Of a stretch of DNA of 64,000 bases, positions 26,974 to 34,481 are shown one piece after another. The translations under genes and the position numbers were made by a program. Within the stretch, counting starts at the first letter, position 1. Each line of letters opens with the position of its first letter. The notes under the pieces were generated by a model that saw only the letters and a program-made list of their open reading frames with translations, made no database searches and was not told where the DNA came from. The stretch is from Flagellimonas okinawensis (GTDB lineage: Bacteria > Bacteroidota > Bacteroidia > Flavobacteriales > Flavobacteriaceae). The stretch covers positions 248,001 through 312,000 of the forward strand of contig NZ_JARFVA010000002.1 in NCBI RefSeq assembly GCF_029194005.1, read 5' to 3'.

Positions 26974-27636
26974 TTATGTCCGTTTATCCTTACTTTTTTC
27001 ATGAAATCCCACCAAATTAAAAAGTTCCCGCATCCTAGACCGTACACGGGTGCCATAGCGTTCCTCAAGCTCCTGGGCATTGAGGTTGGTGGTGGCGTGG
27101 GTCTTGCGTTTGTCGTTGATGAAGAGTTCGTGGCGGGAGAGAAGGATTTCGCCCATGACATTGCAGTCTTGTCCGAAATGCCGTCCTGTGGGTTCAACAC
27201 CTAAATCGTCAAAGCAAAAGAACTGGGAATTTCCATAGTCCTCGATGGTCTTATAGCCGATGTGGTTGAACCCAAAGACTATGTTCCGACACGGGATGAC
27301 CTCATAAGGGCGTTGGTGGGGGACAATGTGTTTCAACAGTTTCATGAGGCTGGTCTTGCCACAGCCTACGGGTCCTGAGAGAAGGAGGCCCTTATTGATG
27401 TCGATACCCATTTGTGTACACCTGTCCTTATCTTGGATAAAGTAGAGGCAGAGCTTGTAGAGAATCTCTCGGTCCTCTCGGTGGATCTTGAACTTTTTGC
27501 CGAACAGGAGCTTGCCCTTGGCATCGAGATAGATCAGGGTTTTTTCAAAATCGTAATGGATTTCCCTGCCCTTAAGCGTGCCCAATAGATATTGGACGGC
27601 TCCTTCGGTGATGATATGTGGAGCACTGTATTTCAC
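26974..27636 (-). CDS. DnaC-like P-loop ATPase of the element
   Basis: 220 residues. The start is GTG at 27636, overlapping the upstream stop as GTGA. Walker A is SGPVGCGKTSLMKLL (about residue 90) and Walker B is QFFCFDDLGVEP, followed by a sensor segment (ATTNLNAQELEERYG) and an arginine-rich end (RVRSRMRELFNLVGF). This is the DnaC/IstB-type AAA+ fold used to load helicases. The gene is the third of a small operon with the HTH gene at 28453. It probably helps replication or maintenance of the element. Confidence 0.75.
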   Translation of the reverse strand: MKYSAPHIITEGAVQYLLGTLKGREIHYDFEKTLIYLDAKGKLLFGKKFKIHREDREILYKLCLYFIQDKDRCTQMGIDINKGLLLSGPVGCGKTSLMKLLKHIVPHQRPYEVIPCRNIVFGFNHIGYKTIEDYGNSQFFCFDDLGVEPTGRHFGQDCNVMGEILLSRHELFINDKRKTHATTNLNAQELEERYGTRVRSRMRELFNLVGFHEKSKDKRT

Positions 27637-28172
27637 AAGGGTTCGTTGTAGTTTTTGTGGGTCCTTGTCTTTAGGTTGTCCCGAAATGGGACACTGGCCC
27701 TCTGTTTGCTTTCGTTTTCCAAACCCTCAAATTCAAAATTTTTGAAATTTTGCGGTTTGTTATTGTTTTTTTGGTTTTCCAAGGTTTGTATATGTTTGTT
27801 TATAGGTACCACTGCTTGTCCATTGCTTGTCCCGATATTGGTACGGCTTGGGTCCACCACTTGTCCACCACTTGTCCCAAAATCGAACATCTTGATTCTA
27901 CTCCCTTTGAAAGGATTGTGGGATGGGGTGTAAACGATATAGTTCCAATGGTGGAGTTCCTTGATGCATCGATGATAGGTAGATTTGGATCCGATCTTGG
28001 CACATTGCATAATTTCATCCCGGTTGATAAAGAATTCCGGTTTAAAGTAGTTGGTGTTCCAGAATTGAAACAGGGCCACATAGAGGCTGATATGGGTTGG
28101 GTTAAGCCGACTGTCCTTGGAGAATTGCCCAAATACCCCATTGAGATGTTTGATGTAATTGACTTCCTCCAA
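27633..28172 (-). CDS. Element-encoded winged-helix/DnaD-like protein, function unknown
   Basis: 179 residues. The start is TTG at 28172, 2 bases after the upstream stop; the only later methionine would remove the conserved-looking front half. The N-terminus (FINRDEIMQCAKIGSKSTYHRCIKELHHWNYIVYTPS) reads as a winged helix of replication-initiator type, and the C-terminus is Asn/Lys-rich and probably disordered. It overlaps the DnaC-like gene by 4 bases. The pairing with a DnaC-like ATPase suggests a primosome-like role; this is inference. Confidence 0.6.
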   Translation of the reverse strand: MEEVNYIKHLNGVFGQFSKDSRLNPTHISLYVALFQFWNTNYFKPEFFINRDEIMQCAKIGSKSTYHRCIKELHHWNYIVYTPSHNPFKGSRIKMFDFGTSGGQVVDPSRTNIGTSNGQAVVPINKHIQTLENQKNNNKPQNFKNFEFEGLENESKQRASVPFRDNLKTRTHKNYNEPL

Positions 28173-28174
28173 AC

Positions 28175-28453
28175 CTAGATACGGTTATGAATCTTGTTCT
28201 GTTCCAACACCTCCATGATTTCATGGTATTCGTAATAGAGGACCCCGCCGACCTTGGTGTAGGGGAGGGTTCCGTTGATACGAAGGTTCTGCAAGGTGCC
28301 GGGGGAAATACCCAGCAATTCCCGGACCTCGTTGGATTTGAGCCATTTTTTGTTCGATTGCTTATATTGGTTTTCCAATAGACCCTTGATGTCCTCCAGT
28401 AGTTCAACTTTGAACTCCATCAGGTCTTCCGTGGTAATAATGGTCGCTCCCAT
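28175..28453 (-). CDS. Helix-turn-helix (excisionase/MerR-like) protein
   Basis: 92 residues. The segment KKWLKSNEVRELLGISPGTLQNLRINGTLPYTKVGGVLYYEYHEI is a MerR/Xis-like winged helix domain (HTH_17 type), preceded by a short helical N-terminus. Such small proteins regulate excision or element gene operons in CTnDOT relatives. Directly upstream lies a nested inverted repeat (28456-28545) that would fold in the mRNA leader next to the start codon. Confidence 0.8.
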   Translation of the reverse strand: MGATIITTEDLMEFKVELLEDIKGLLENQYKQSNKKWLKSNEVRELLGISPGTLQNLRINGTLPYTKVGGVLYYEYHEIMEVLEQNKIHNRI

Positions 28454-28455
28454 AG

Positions 28456-28545
28456 TTTTTGAGTTTTAAAAAGGGCCACCGCATTTCTGTAATTTCTTTT
28501 GATGGCCCTCCCATTGATTTGACTTTCACCCACAAAACTCAAAAA
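28456..28545 (-). promoter_or_regulatory. Nested inverted repeat in the leader of the HTH gene
   Basis: TTTTTGAGTTTT (28456-28467) and AAAACTCAAAAA (28534-28545) are perfect 12-bp inverted repeats; inside them GGGCCA (28473-28478) pairs with TGGCCC (28503-28508). The structure ends 2 bases before the HTH start codon, so in RNA it could hide or expose the translation start. Confidence 0.55.
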
Positions 28546-28560
28546 TGATTTTGGAAAAAC

Positions 28561-28587
28561 TTCCCAAGGTGGGTCCCACCTTGGGAA
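28561..28587. promoter_or_regulatory. 27-bp perfect palindrome, copy 1
   Basis: Half site TTCCCAAGGTGGG, one central base, then its exact complement. A second copy with the same first 14 bases lies at 28700-28726. It is upstream of the HTH gene, so it is a probable operator for a dimeric regulator. Confidence 0.6.
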
Positions 28588-28663
28588 AGATTTATGCAAC
28601 ATATAATTTGGTCACAAATGGAGGGATTTGACACATAGCGATCAATTCTACTGCCTTATAGGA

Positions 28664-28690
28664 TAAAAAAATGGGCCCGAATCTGGCCCA
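28664..28690 (-). terminator. Rho-independent terminator after rteC
   Basis: Read on the minus strand, TGGGCC and GGCCCA form a 6-bp GC-rich stem with a 7-base loop, followed by seven T. It lies 46 bases after the rteC stop. Confidence 0.75.
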
Positions 28691-28699
28691 AAACCAAAA

Positions 28700-28726
28700 T
28701 TCCCAAGGTGGGTACCAACTTGGGAA
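28700..28726. promoter_or_regulatory. 27-bp palindrome, copy 2
   Basis: Same TTCCCAAGGTGGGT start and CTTGGGAA end as the copy at 28561, but with two changes (A for C) in the second half, so it is a weaker dyad. It lies 10 bases after the rteC stop. The two copies are 139 bases apart. Confidence 0.55.
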
Positions 28727-28735
28727 AACATAAAC

Positions 28736-29575
28736 TCACTCATCCAAGGATTCCATGCGCTGGTTAAGCAGTTCAATGAGCTTGTCCAAAAACCTTGTTT
28801 TACTGGTCTTTCGTGACCTTATCTCTATAAAGGTATGGTAGTAATTGCCCAGGTCGATATTGTAAAAATGCTCAAAATGGGAGGCCATTTCCTTAATGTC
28901 GACCGTGCCTCCATTGATGGATTCACTGGCATGCAGCGCATATAACAGTTCGATCAGATCAGTCTTGCTCCCGGTCCAGAATAATTTCGAAGGTTTTTCC
29001 ATAGGTGTAGTTTTTGTAGGTTCGAGGGTATTGTTCAAATCGTCCACTTCCTTTCTCAAGTAGACGATCAGCATATCATAGGCCATAATGGTGGCCACCG
29101 TACCATCTTGACAGGTGGAAAACTTATCATCGATCAGAAAATGGAAGGATTCCAAGGGGAGTCGCAGGTCTCGATTTCCGCGGACAAAGTATTGTTCATC
29201 CAAAGACATGGCGCCACGTCGATAGTAATTATAGAATTCCAAATTGTCATTGAAGAAAGCCTGTAACTTGTCAATCTGGTTCTGGAGATACTTTATCTGG
29301 GCGGCATTGTTTCCACGGGGGCGCTTGCTCTCAATACTGAAGAGCCTGGCGTAATAGATCAGCTTACTAAAGATCTGGGGCTTGACATGCTTGAAAAAGT
29401 AGATCTCATCGGCTTGTGTGGCAAAGGTTTTTCCTGTTATCTGCTTTTGCAATTTACGGATACACTTCTCCACAATCGCAATGCCCTTTTCGGCCTTGAA
29501 CAGAACATCCCCGTTTCCGCTTTCCAAGGTATCCAATTGGCCCTCAAATTCCGATAGCAACTTTTGGTACTTCAT
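28736..29575 (-). CDS. rteC: RteC-like regulator
   Basis: 279 residues. The helical N-terminal region, the central stretch SKLIYYARLFSIESKRPRGNNAAQIKYLQNQIDKL and the C-terminal segment LFWTGSKTDLIELLYALHASESINGG, GTVDIKEMASHFEHFYNIDLGNYYHTF match RteC. In CTnDOT, RteC activates excision genes. Here it is followed by a terminator and two palindromic sites, then the small HTH operon. The tetracycline-responsive partners RteA and RteB are not seen nearby, so regulation probably differs. Confidence 0.85.
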   Translation of the reverse strand: MKYQKLLSEFEGQLDTLESGNGDVLFKAEKGIAIVEKCIRKLQKQITGKTFATQADEIYFFKHVKPQIFSKLIYYARLFSIESKRPRGNNAAQIKYLQNQIDKLQAFFNDNLEFYNYYRRGAMSLDEQYFVRGNRDLRLPLESFHFLIDDKFSTCQDGTVATIMAYDMLIVYLRKEVDDLNNTLEPTKTTPMEKPSKLFWTGSKTDLIELLYALHASESINGGTVDIKEMASHFEHFYNIDLGNYYHTFIEIRSRKTSKTRFLDKLIELLNQRMESLDE

Positions 29576-29587
29576 GACAATCGACCA

Positions 29588-31993
29588 TTAGTGCTGTCCT
29601 TCCATGACCCCGATCATCTCCAGTATGAAGTTGTCACTGGTCTGGAGATAGGCATACTTTTCATGGACCATTGCTCCCAGCTTTCTTTTTTCAAAGGAGG
29701 CGGTCATCCCAAAATCTATTTTGGGGATATCCAGTTCAATCGCACGTTCAATGGTCCAGTACAGCAATTGGCGGTAGGTGGAAAAGGTTTCTAATAGGAC
29801 GTAGTCCATGCCCACAAAGGCTGGCACATAGGCAGCATTCTGATTGGTATAACAAAACATCACCCCGAGGATGGTTTTGGGTTTCCCCTTAGGGGCAAGA
29901 ACGATAAATTCCCAATGTTCATTATCGTTCATATGTTCAAACAGTTGGTCAGGAAATGAAAAGGTATTGAGGCCCAGGTTCCGTTGTTGTACCTCTCCAA
30001 AAAGACGTTTGAACTCCTGTATTTGGAACACATCGGCCTTGGAGATGATTTCGGATTGTACCAATTCAAAAAACGGTTGGATGTCCTTTCGATAATGCCT
30101 TCGGTTTCTGGATGACAATTGTTCCATATAGTTTTCCATAGTATCAATCCCTGTTAGATCAACAGTACAGGAATCGGGCATTTGCACCCGGAGAAAACCA
30201 TGGCCGTACAATGCTTGGTTCCATGATGATTCTGCTTCAAAATCACGCAAAACAGTCATTTTTGCACCCAACTGGTGTTCCATTTTTTCCAAGAGTTCCA
30301 ATAGATCTTCCCTTGCGGTGTCACTAATTTTATGTGATTTGTCCCAATACAGGTGGTCCCCCTCCGTGAACAGGCAACCCAAGGACAGTACCATGGAGGT
30401 CAAATGATAGGGATTTTCTTTCCGTTCTCGTTCCATGGCGGCAGATATTTCTGCCTGGGCGAGCATGTCATCCTTCCAAAGGGAAAGGGTCACAAAGGTT
30501 ATCAAAACGGGAATACCCTTGGAATCCTTGATGATTACATATCGGAATGACCAATTGTGTTCTTTTTGGGCATTTCCCTGAAAAGCTGCTTCCAAAAATT
30601 TTAGCCCCTCCCAATCGTAGACACCTTCTCCACCCATGTACTTGTTCCACATTATTTTATCAACTTGATGAATAGTATCGAAAATTTCGATGGTCAGTTC
30701 AGTAGATACCTGCGGTTCGTTTTGGGTCTTATGTTCCAATTTAAAGGCGTGGAAGACCCTTTCGGGATTCGTTTGGGTGTCTTCCAGGGCCAGCGGAAAA
30801 TGATGTTCCATCGCTTCCACCAACCCTTTGATCTCAGCCTTTTCATTATGTCTGGATATGGTGATGCGAACCCCGGTATTCTTGACCGGCACCGCAGGAA
30901 ATATGCCCAGATTGACATAATATCCTTTATCCATTAATCGGTTCACAAAATTATAACCCGTCTTGGGCATCCCTGTCCCTATATAGAAGACTGGTGATTC
31001 ATTCTGGTCGATTAATGGTAGTTCGGTAGCAGACAGGCATGCATTGAAATAAGCAATGCGTTCCCGCAACTCACGTTGTAATTTATAGATTTCAGGGGAA
31101 AGATGGATTTGGGCAGAAGCTATGGCGGCAGCCACAGAGGCTGGTTCCAATTGGGCCGAAAAGGTCAGGGGACCACCAAAGGTCTTGATCTTGTCGTACA
31201 GTTTGGGGTTGGAACAAGCCAAAACGGCACCACTGGCCCCAAAAGTTTTACTTAATGTACCGAAGAGTAGTACGTTTTCTGGTAGCTCCTTGAGTTGATC
31301 GAGTACGTAGCCCGTTCCATTCTTGCCGGTCCAGCTCATCCCATGTACATCATCAAAATAAAAATGAAGTTGTGGGTATTTCTGGGAAAGTGTCATTAAT
31401 TCCTTCACAGGGGCATAGTCCCCGTACATGGAATAGATGCCATCGGCCATATACCAGATGTGTCGTTTGGAATGTTGGTACTTTTTGATTTTGTCCTCCA
31501 ACATATCCAAATTATTGTGGCGTATCATTTCGATGGGAACACTGCGGGTCTTGAGCATCTTGGCGGCGTTCTGTACACTCCAATGCACTTGATGGTCCAA
31601 AATAATCACATCATTATCATCCACGGCACTGGGGATGACACCCAAATGTCCCAGTGTACTGTTCTTGGTAATGACGATGGGATGCCCGTACATGATACGG
31701 ATATAGTTCTCCAGTTCTTCGTAAAGTGGGTTGGAGATATAGGACTTGGATAGGGGGAATTGGGTGCCATATTTTTTTATGGCCTCGATGGCAGCAATTT
31801 TTAACCTTGTATCCTGCTCCAGTCCGAGGTACCCTGTGGTCCCAAAATGGAACAGATCCATACCATTAACTTTAATTGTCCTGCCAGAAAAGGATTTTCC
31901 TCCCGCATATAGATGTAATACCCCAGCCTGTTTGGCATCGGTAAAAACCTCGTGTACGGTGTTCAAAAAATTGTGGTGTTTGATCTTTGCCAT
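29588..31993 (-). CDS. PLP-dependent alpha-oxoamine synthase fused to FemAB-like GNAT (BioF2)
   Basis: 801 residues from the ATG at 31993 (MAKIKHHNFLNTVHEV); the 53-residue upstream extension looks like translated promoter DNA. The first half is a BioF/KBL-type synthase: HWSVQNAAK, FYFDDVHGMSWTGKNG, and the PLP lysine in GTLSKTFGASGAVLA. Such enzymes join an acyl thioester to an amino acid with loss of CO2. The second half is a BioF2/FemAB-like acyltransferase (LSSRNRRHYRKDIQPF; ELDIPKIDFGM). A fused product probably makes and then acylates an amino-ketone, giving an aminolipid-like or acylamine molecule. The gene is divergent from the STAS-like and AraC genes, and the shared 28-nt motif lies 79 bases upstream of its ATG. 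Confidence 0.82.
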   Translation of the reverse strand: MAKIKHHNFLNTVHEVFTDAKQAGVLHLYAGGKSFSGRTIKVNGMDLFHFGTTGYLGLEQDTRLKIAAIEAIKKYGTQFPLSKSYISNPLYEELENYIRIMYGHPIVITKNSTLGHLGVIPSAVDDNDVIILDHQVHWSVQNAAKMLKTRSVPIEMIRHNNLDMLEDKIKKYQHSKRHIWYMADGIYSMYGDYAPVKELMTLSQKYPQLHFYFDDVHGMSWTGKNGTGYVLDQLKELPENVLLFGTLSKTFGASGAVLACSNPKLYDKIKTFGGPLTFSAQLEPASVAAAIASAQIHLSPEIYKLQRELRERIAYFNACLSATELPLIDQNESPVFYIGTGMPKTGYNFVNRLMDKGYYVNLGIFPAVPVKNTGVRITISRHNEKAEIKGLVEAMEHHFPLALEDTQTNPERVFHAFKLEHKTQNEPQVSTELTIEIFDTIHQVDKIMWNKYMGGEGVYDWEGLKFLEAAFQGNAQKEHNWSFRYVIIKDSKGIPVLITFVTLSLWKDDMLAQAEISAAMERERKENPYHLTSMVLSLGCLFTEGDHLYWDKSHKISDTAREDLLELLEKMEHQLGAKMTVLRDFEAESSWNQALYGHGFLRVQMPDSCTVDLTGIDTMENYMEQLSSRNRRHYRKDIQPFFELVQSEIISKADVFQIQEFKRLFGEVQQRNLGLNTFSFPDQLFEHMNDNEHWEFIVLAPKGKPKTILGVMFCYTNQNAAYVPAFVGMDYVLLETFSTYRQLLYWTIERAIELDIPKIDFGMTASFEKRKLGAMVHEKYAYLQTSDNFILEMIGVMEGQH

Positions 31994-32072
31994 ATCGTTT
32001 GGTTTAAATTGTCCTAAAATGTAATGGCAATTGTCAGATTTACGATAATTAGATATAGATATAATCCTTTTG

Positions 32073-32100
32073 AGATAACAGATACTCCTTTTTAGATAAC
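32073..32100 (+). promoter_or_regulatory. Shared operator-like motif, site 1 (divergent promoter region)
   Basis: AGATAAC, 5 bases, CTCC, 6 bases, GATAAC. The same elements with identical spacing occur at 33546-33573 and, less perfectly, at 41405-41432. It lies between the synthase gene and the STAS-like gene. The likely ligand is the AraC protein encoded at 32588. Confidence 0.6.
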
Positions 32101-32191
32101 TATATAGCAGTTTTAAGATGAGGTGTGACCGTTTCAATTCATCCAATTGCAATATTTTTGTAAATTCCAGTTGCTAACCAGTTTTCTAGAA

Positions 32192-32569
32192 ATGAAAAGA
32201 ACACATGAAAACAACTATGCGGTTTATCTCCTGACCCATGAGCTAATGCACGTCATTTATAAAAAGGTTCCCCTCATCGACCTTAAGGCAGCACAGTTGA
32301 TCGTTCAGGATAGGATGTATTTGCAGGAAGGAAAGGAAATGCCCGTGCTCTGTGATATTCGGGATGTGAGGACCATCAATAAGGCGGCCCGGGACTATTT
32401 GGCCCGAGAGGGTTCGCTTTGGATCAAGGCCCTGGCCTTTTTGATCGACCCGCCTGTAACAGATGATCTGAGTATCTTTTACATGGACACCAATCCTTCA
32501 AAAATTCCTACGGCATCTTTTGTCAGCAAATCAGAAGCCCTGGCCTTTTTGGCAAAACACACCTCCTAA
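32192..32569 (+). CDS. STAS/SpoIIAA-like protein (DUF7793 type)
   Basis: 125 residues from the ATG at 32192 (MKRTHENNYAVYLLTH); earlier codons are not protein-like. The sequence PVLCDIRDVRTINKAARDYLAREG, followed by ALAFLIDPPVTDD and PTASFVSKSEALAFLAKH, has the beta-alpha pattern of STAS-like proteins common in Bacteroidota. The family has no agreed activity. A TATTTTTG box at 32153-32160 fits the Bacteroidota -7 consensus, 31 bases before the start. The AraC gene follows after 18 bases. Confidence 0.7.
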   Translation: MKRTHENNYAVYLLTHELMHVIYKKVPLIDLKAAQLIVQDRMYLQEGKEMPVLCDIRDVRTINKAARDYLAREGSLWIKALAFLIDPPVTDDLSIFYMDTNPSKIPTASFVSKSEALAFLAKHTS

Positions 32570-32587
32570 CACTAGAAACGAGAGCAT

Positions 32588-33514
32588 ATGGAAAATAACG
32601 ATGACTTTAGGGTAAAACGAATCAAGAAAATGCTTTTGGAAATGGCCAAAGGCAATTTCTTCTATACTCTTGAACCTTCCGATAGGAATGACAACATCGC
32701 CTCTTTGGTGGTCATGCTCAATATGGTCAGTGAAGAAATCCGGGCGGCCTTTATCCACCAAGGTTTTGCCAATGCCCACACCACTCCACAATGTATCATT
32801 CAACTGTCCCTAATCTTGGATGACCGCGGTCAAATTGAATTGGTCACCAACGGCACCTGCTCCCTATTGTCCTATCTGCCCAAGGACCTTATCGGAAAGC
32901 CTATCACTGAATTTATGACCGAAAAGTCCCGGGAAAGATGGACCAAAAAGTTGTCCAAATACCTGAAAAGAGAACGGTCTGAAACGGTCTTGTTCTTGGA
33001 GTTCCTGACCAACGAAGGTCTTGTACTTGCAAAGGATTGTCAACTATCGGTTTACCAAGCATTGGATGGGAGCGGTCAAAAAATCCTATTGAATACGGTT
33101 TTCTTTTCCAAAGGGGAGCCTTTTGAAACAGGGCTTCCCAAAAAGACACTCAAAGTGACGAAGGGAACCAAGGAACATAAGGTCACCCTGACCCCAAAAG
33201 ACATCCAGATCATCCGTGGTGTCCATGACGCCATCATCAACAATCTGGACAAGGACCTTCCTTCCTTAAAGGAGTTGGCGCATCAAGAGGGGACCAATGA
33301 GTACAAGTTGAAATATGGGTTCAAGCAAGTGTACGGCACGACCATTTTCCGATTTTTGATACAGGAACGTCTTAGAATGGCAAGGACCCTTATCCTTCAC
33401 AGTACCCATACCATCAAGCAGATCGTTCAAATGACGGGCTTTAAGAGCAAGACCCATTTTTCAAGGGCATTCAAGGATAAATATGGACGTTCCCCAAGCG
33501 AATTACGGTCGTAA
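32588..33514 (+). CDS. PAS-AraC transcription regulator
   Basis: 308 residues. The N-terminal half has a PAS-like sensor (LSLILDDRGQIELVTNGTCSLLSYLPKDLIGKPITEFM, about residues 70-107). The C-terminal 100 residues form a double HTH of the AraC family, with LPSLKELAHQEGTNEYKLKYGFKQVYGTTIFRFL and IKQIVQMTGFKSKTHFSRAFKDKYGRSPSEL. It is cotranscribed with the STAS-like gene. The repeated AGATAAC-N5-CTCC-N6-GATAA motif before three promoters in this region has the two-half-site, one-turn spacing expected for an AraC activator, so this protein is the natural regulator of the cluster. Confidence 0.85.
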   Translation: MENNDDFRVKRIKKMLLEMAKGNFFYTLEPSDRNDNIASLVVMLNMVSEEIRAAFIHQGFANAHTTPQCIIQLSLILDDRGQIELVTNGTCSLLSYLPKDLIGKPITEFMTEKSRERWTKKLSKYLKRERSETVLFLEFLTNEGLVLAKDCQLSVYQALDGSGQKILLNTVFFSKGEPFETGLPKKTLKVTKGTKEHKVTLTPKDIQIIRGVHDAIINNLDKDLPSLKELAHQEGTNEYKLKYGFKQVYGTTIFRFLIQERLRMARTLILHSTHTIKQIVQMTGFKSKTHFSRAFKDKYGRSPSELRS

Positions 33515-33545
33515 CAGCTTCAAAAACATTGATTTAATCCTTTAC

Positions 33546-33573
33546 AGATAACGATTGCTCCCTTAGGGATAAA
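33546..33573 (+). promoter_or_regulatory. Shared operator-like motif, site 2 (mauE promoter)
   Basis: AGATAAC, GATTG, CTCC, CTTAGG, GATAAA. Its end is 37 bases before the mauE ATG, nearly the same distance as at susC (38 bases). It would overlap the -33 box, as activators often do. Confidence 0.65.
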
Positions 33574-33610
33574 CCAGTCTCCCGAACTTTGTCATATCAA
33601 ATCAAACGAT

Positions 33611-34060
33611 ATGTCGAATCAAGGAATCCACCAAAAGCTTGTTACACTTTTCAGCCTTTTACTGACCGTACTTTTCGTGTATACAGCGGTAAGCAAACTG
33701 ATCGAGCTGGACACTTTTCAATGGCGTTTGGAGCGGATGCCCTATGTTGCACCCTATGCTACTTTAATCTCATGGGGGGTGCCCTTTCTGGAGTTGGTCA
33801 TTGCCGGCCTATTGTGGTTTCGTAGATATCGAACCATGGCATTTTATGCCAGTTTTATTCTTTTGGGGCTGTTCACCATCTATATCATTATAGTTCTTAG
33901 GTACAGCGACTCCATCCCCTGTTCTTGTGGCGGGGTCATATCGGCCTTGGGATGGAAGGACCATATCCTATTGAATATCACTTTTATGGTCTTTGCCTTA
34001 TTGGGGATCCTGTGGTCGAAGAAACAATACAACATGCAATCACATCAAAATACTACGTAG
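33611..34060 (+). CDS. MauE/DoxX family redox-associated membrane protein
   Basis: 149 residues with four membrane segments (LVTLFSLLLTVLFVYTAVSKLI, TLISWGVPFLELVIAGLLW, AFYASFILLGLFTIYIIIVL, HILLNITFMVFALLGILW). The periplasm-facing motif PCSCGGV supplies a cysteine pair, as in MauE relatives linked to disulfide chemistry. The next gene encodes a small exported peptide with two cysteines, so MauE may help oxidise or protect it. The promoter carries the shared operator. Confidence 0.8.
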   Translation: MSNQGIHQKLVTLFSLLLTVLFVYTAVSKLIELDTFQWRLERMPYVAPYATLISWGVPFLELVIAGLLWFRRYRTMAFYASFILLGLFTIYIIIVLRYSDSIPCSCGGVISALGWKDHILLNITFMVFALLGILWSKKQYNMQSHQNTT

Positions 34061-34119
34061 TCACAGGGGAAGCCGAAAACCTAGAAAAGAGTAGGCATTA
34101 ATATTTAATACGTAATAAT

Positions 34120-34365
34120 ATGAAAACTAAATTTTTCAAATTGTTGTTACCGGCCTTCGCCATCTTGATGGCAGTAGGCTTGGCTTTTGCCACCGAGGAT
34201 GAACCTGTGGCTCAAGTTGCTCATTATTTTCTTCCAGGACAGGGTTGGCAAACGGTCACGGTTGAAGATGATTGTGGGGCATCAGGTAACGAAGCCTGTG
34301 AATACAACGGCATCCAGTTGTATTCAGAACGTGATTTTGGCAGTATTGCCCTGCGCAAACCTTGA
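34120..34365 (+). CDS. Small exported peptide, DUF6520 family
   Basis: 81 residues: a signal peptide (MKTKFFKLLLPAFAILMAVG, cleavage probably after AFA) and a mature part of about 55 residues with two cysteines in DDCGASGNEACEY. DUF6520 is a family of short secreted Bacteroidota proteins without known function. It is followed 25 bases later by a strong terminator, so mauE and this gene form a short unit. Alternative idea: precursor of a processed peptide exported to the surface. Confidence 0.78.
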   Translation: MKTKFFKLLLPAFAILMAVGLAFATEDEPVAQVAHYFLPGQGWQTVTVEDDCGASGNEACEYNGIQLYSERDFGSIALRKP

Positions 34366-34390
34366 TTGGGTCTAAATACCATTAACCCAA

Positions 34391-34417
34391 AGGTGCCCTA
34401 TATAGGGCACCTTTTTT
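34391..34417 (+). terminator. Rho-independent terminator after the DUF6520 gene
   Basis: AGGTGCCCTA pairs with TAGGGCACCT and is followed by a T-run. The site could also act weakly in the other direction for the convergent metalloprotease operon. Confidence 0.85.
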
Positions 34418-34481
34418 GACTAACTCAAACATCTCCCGTGCATCAGTATTGGTATACTTTGCAAAGGGAAAACTCTTCTGC

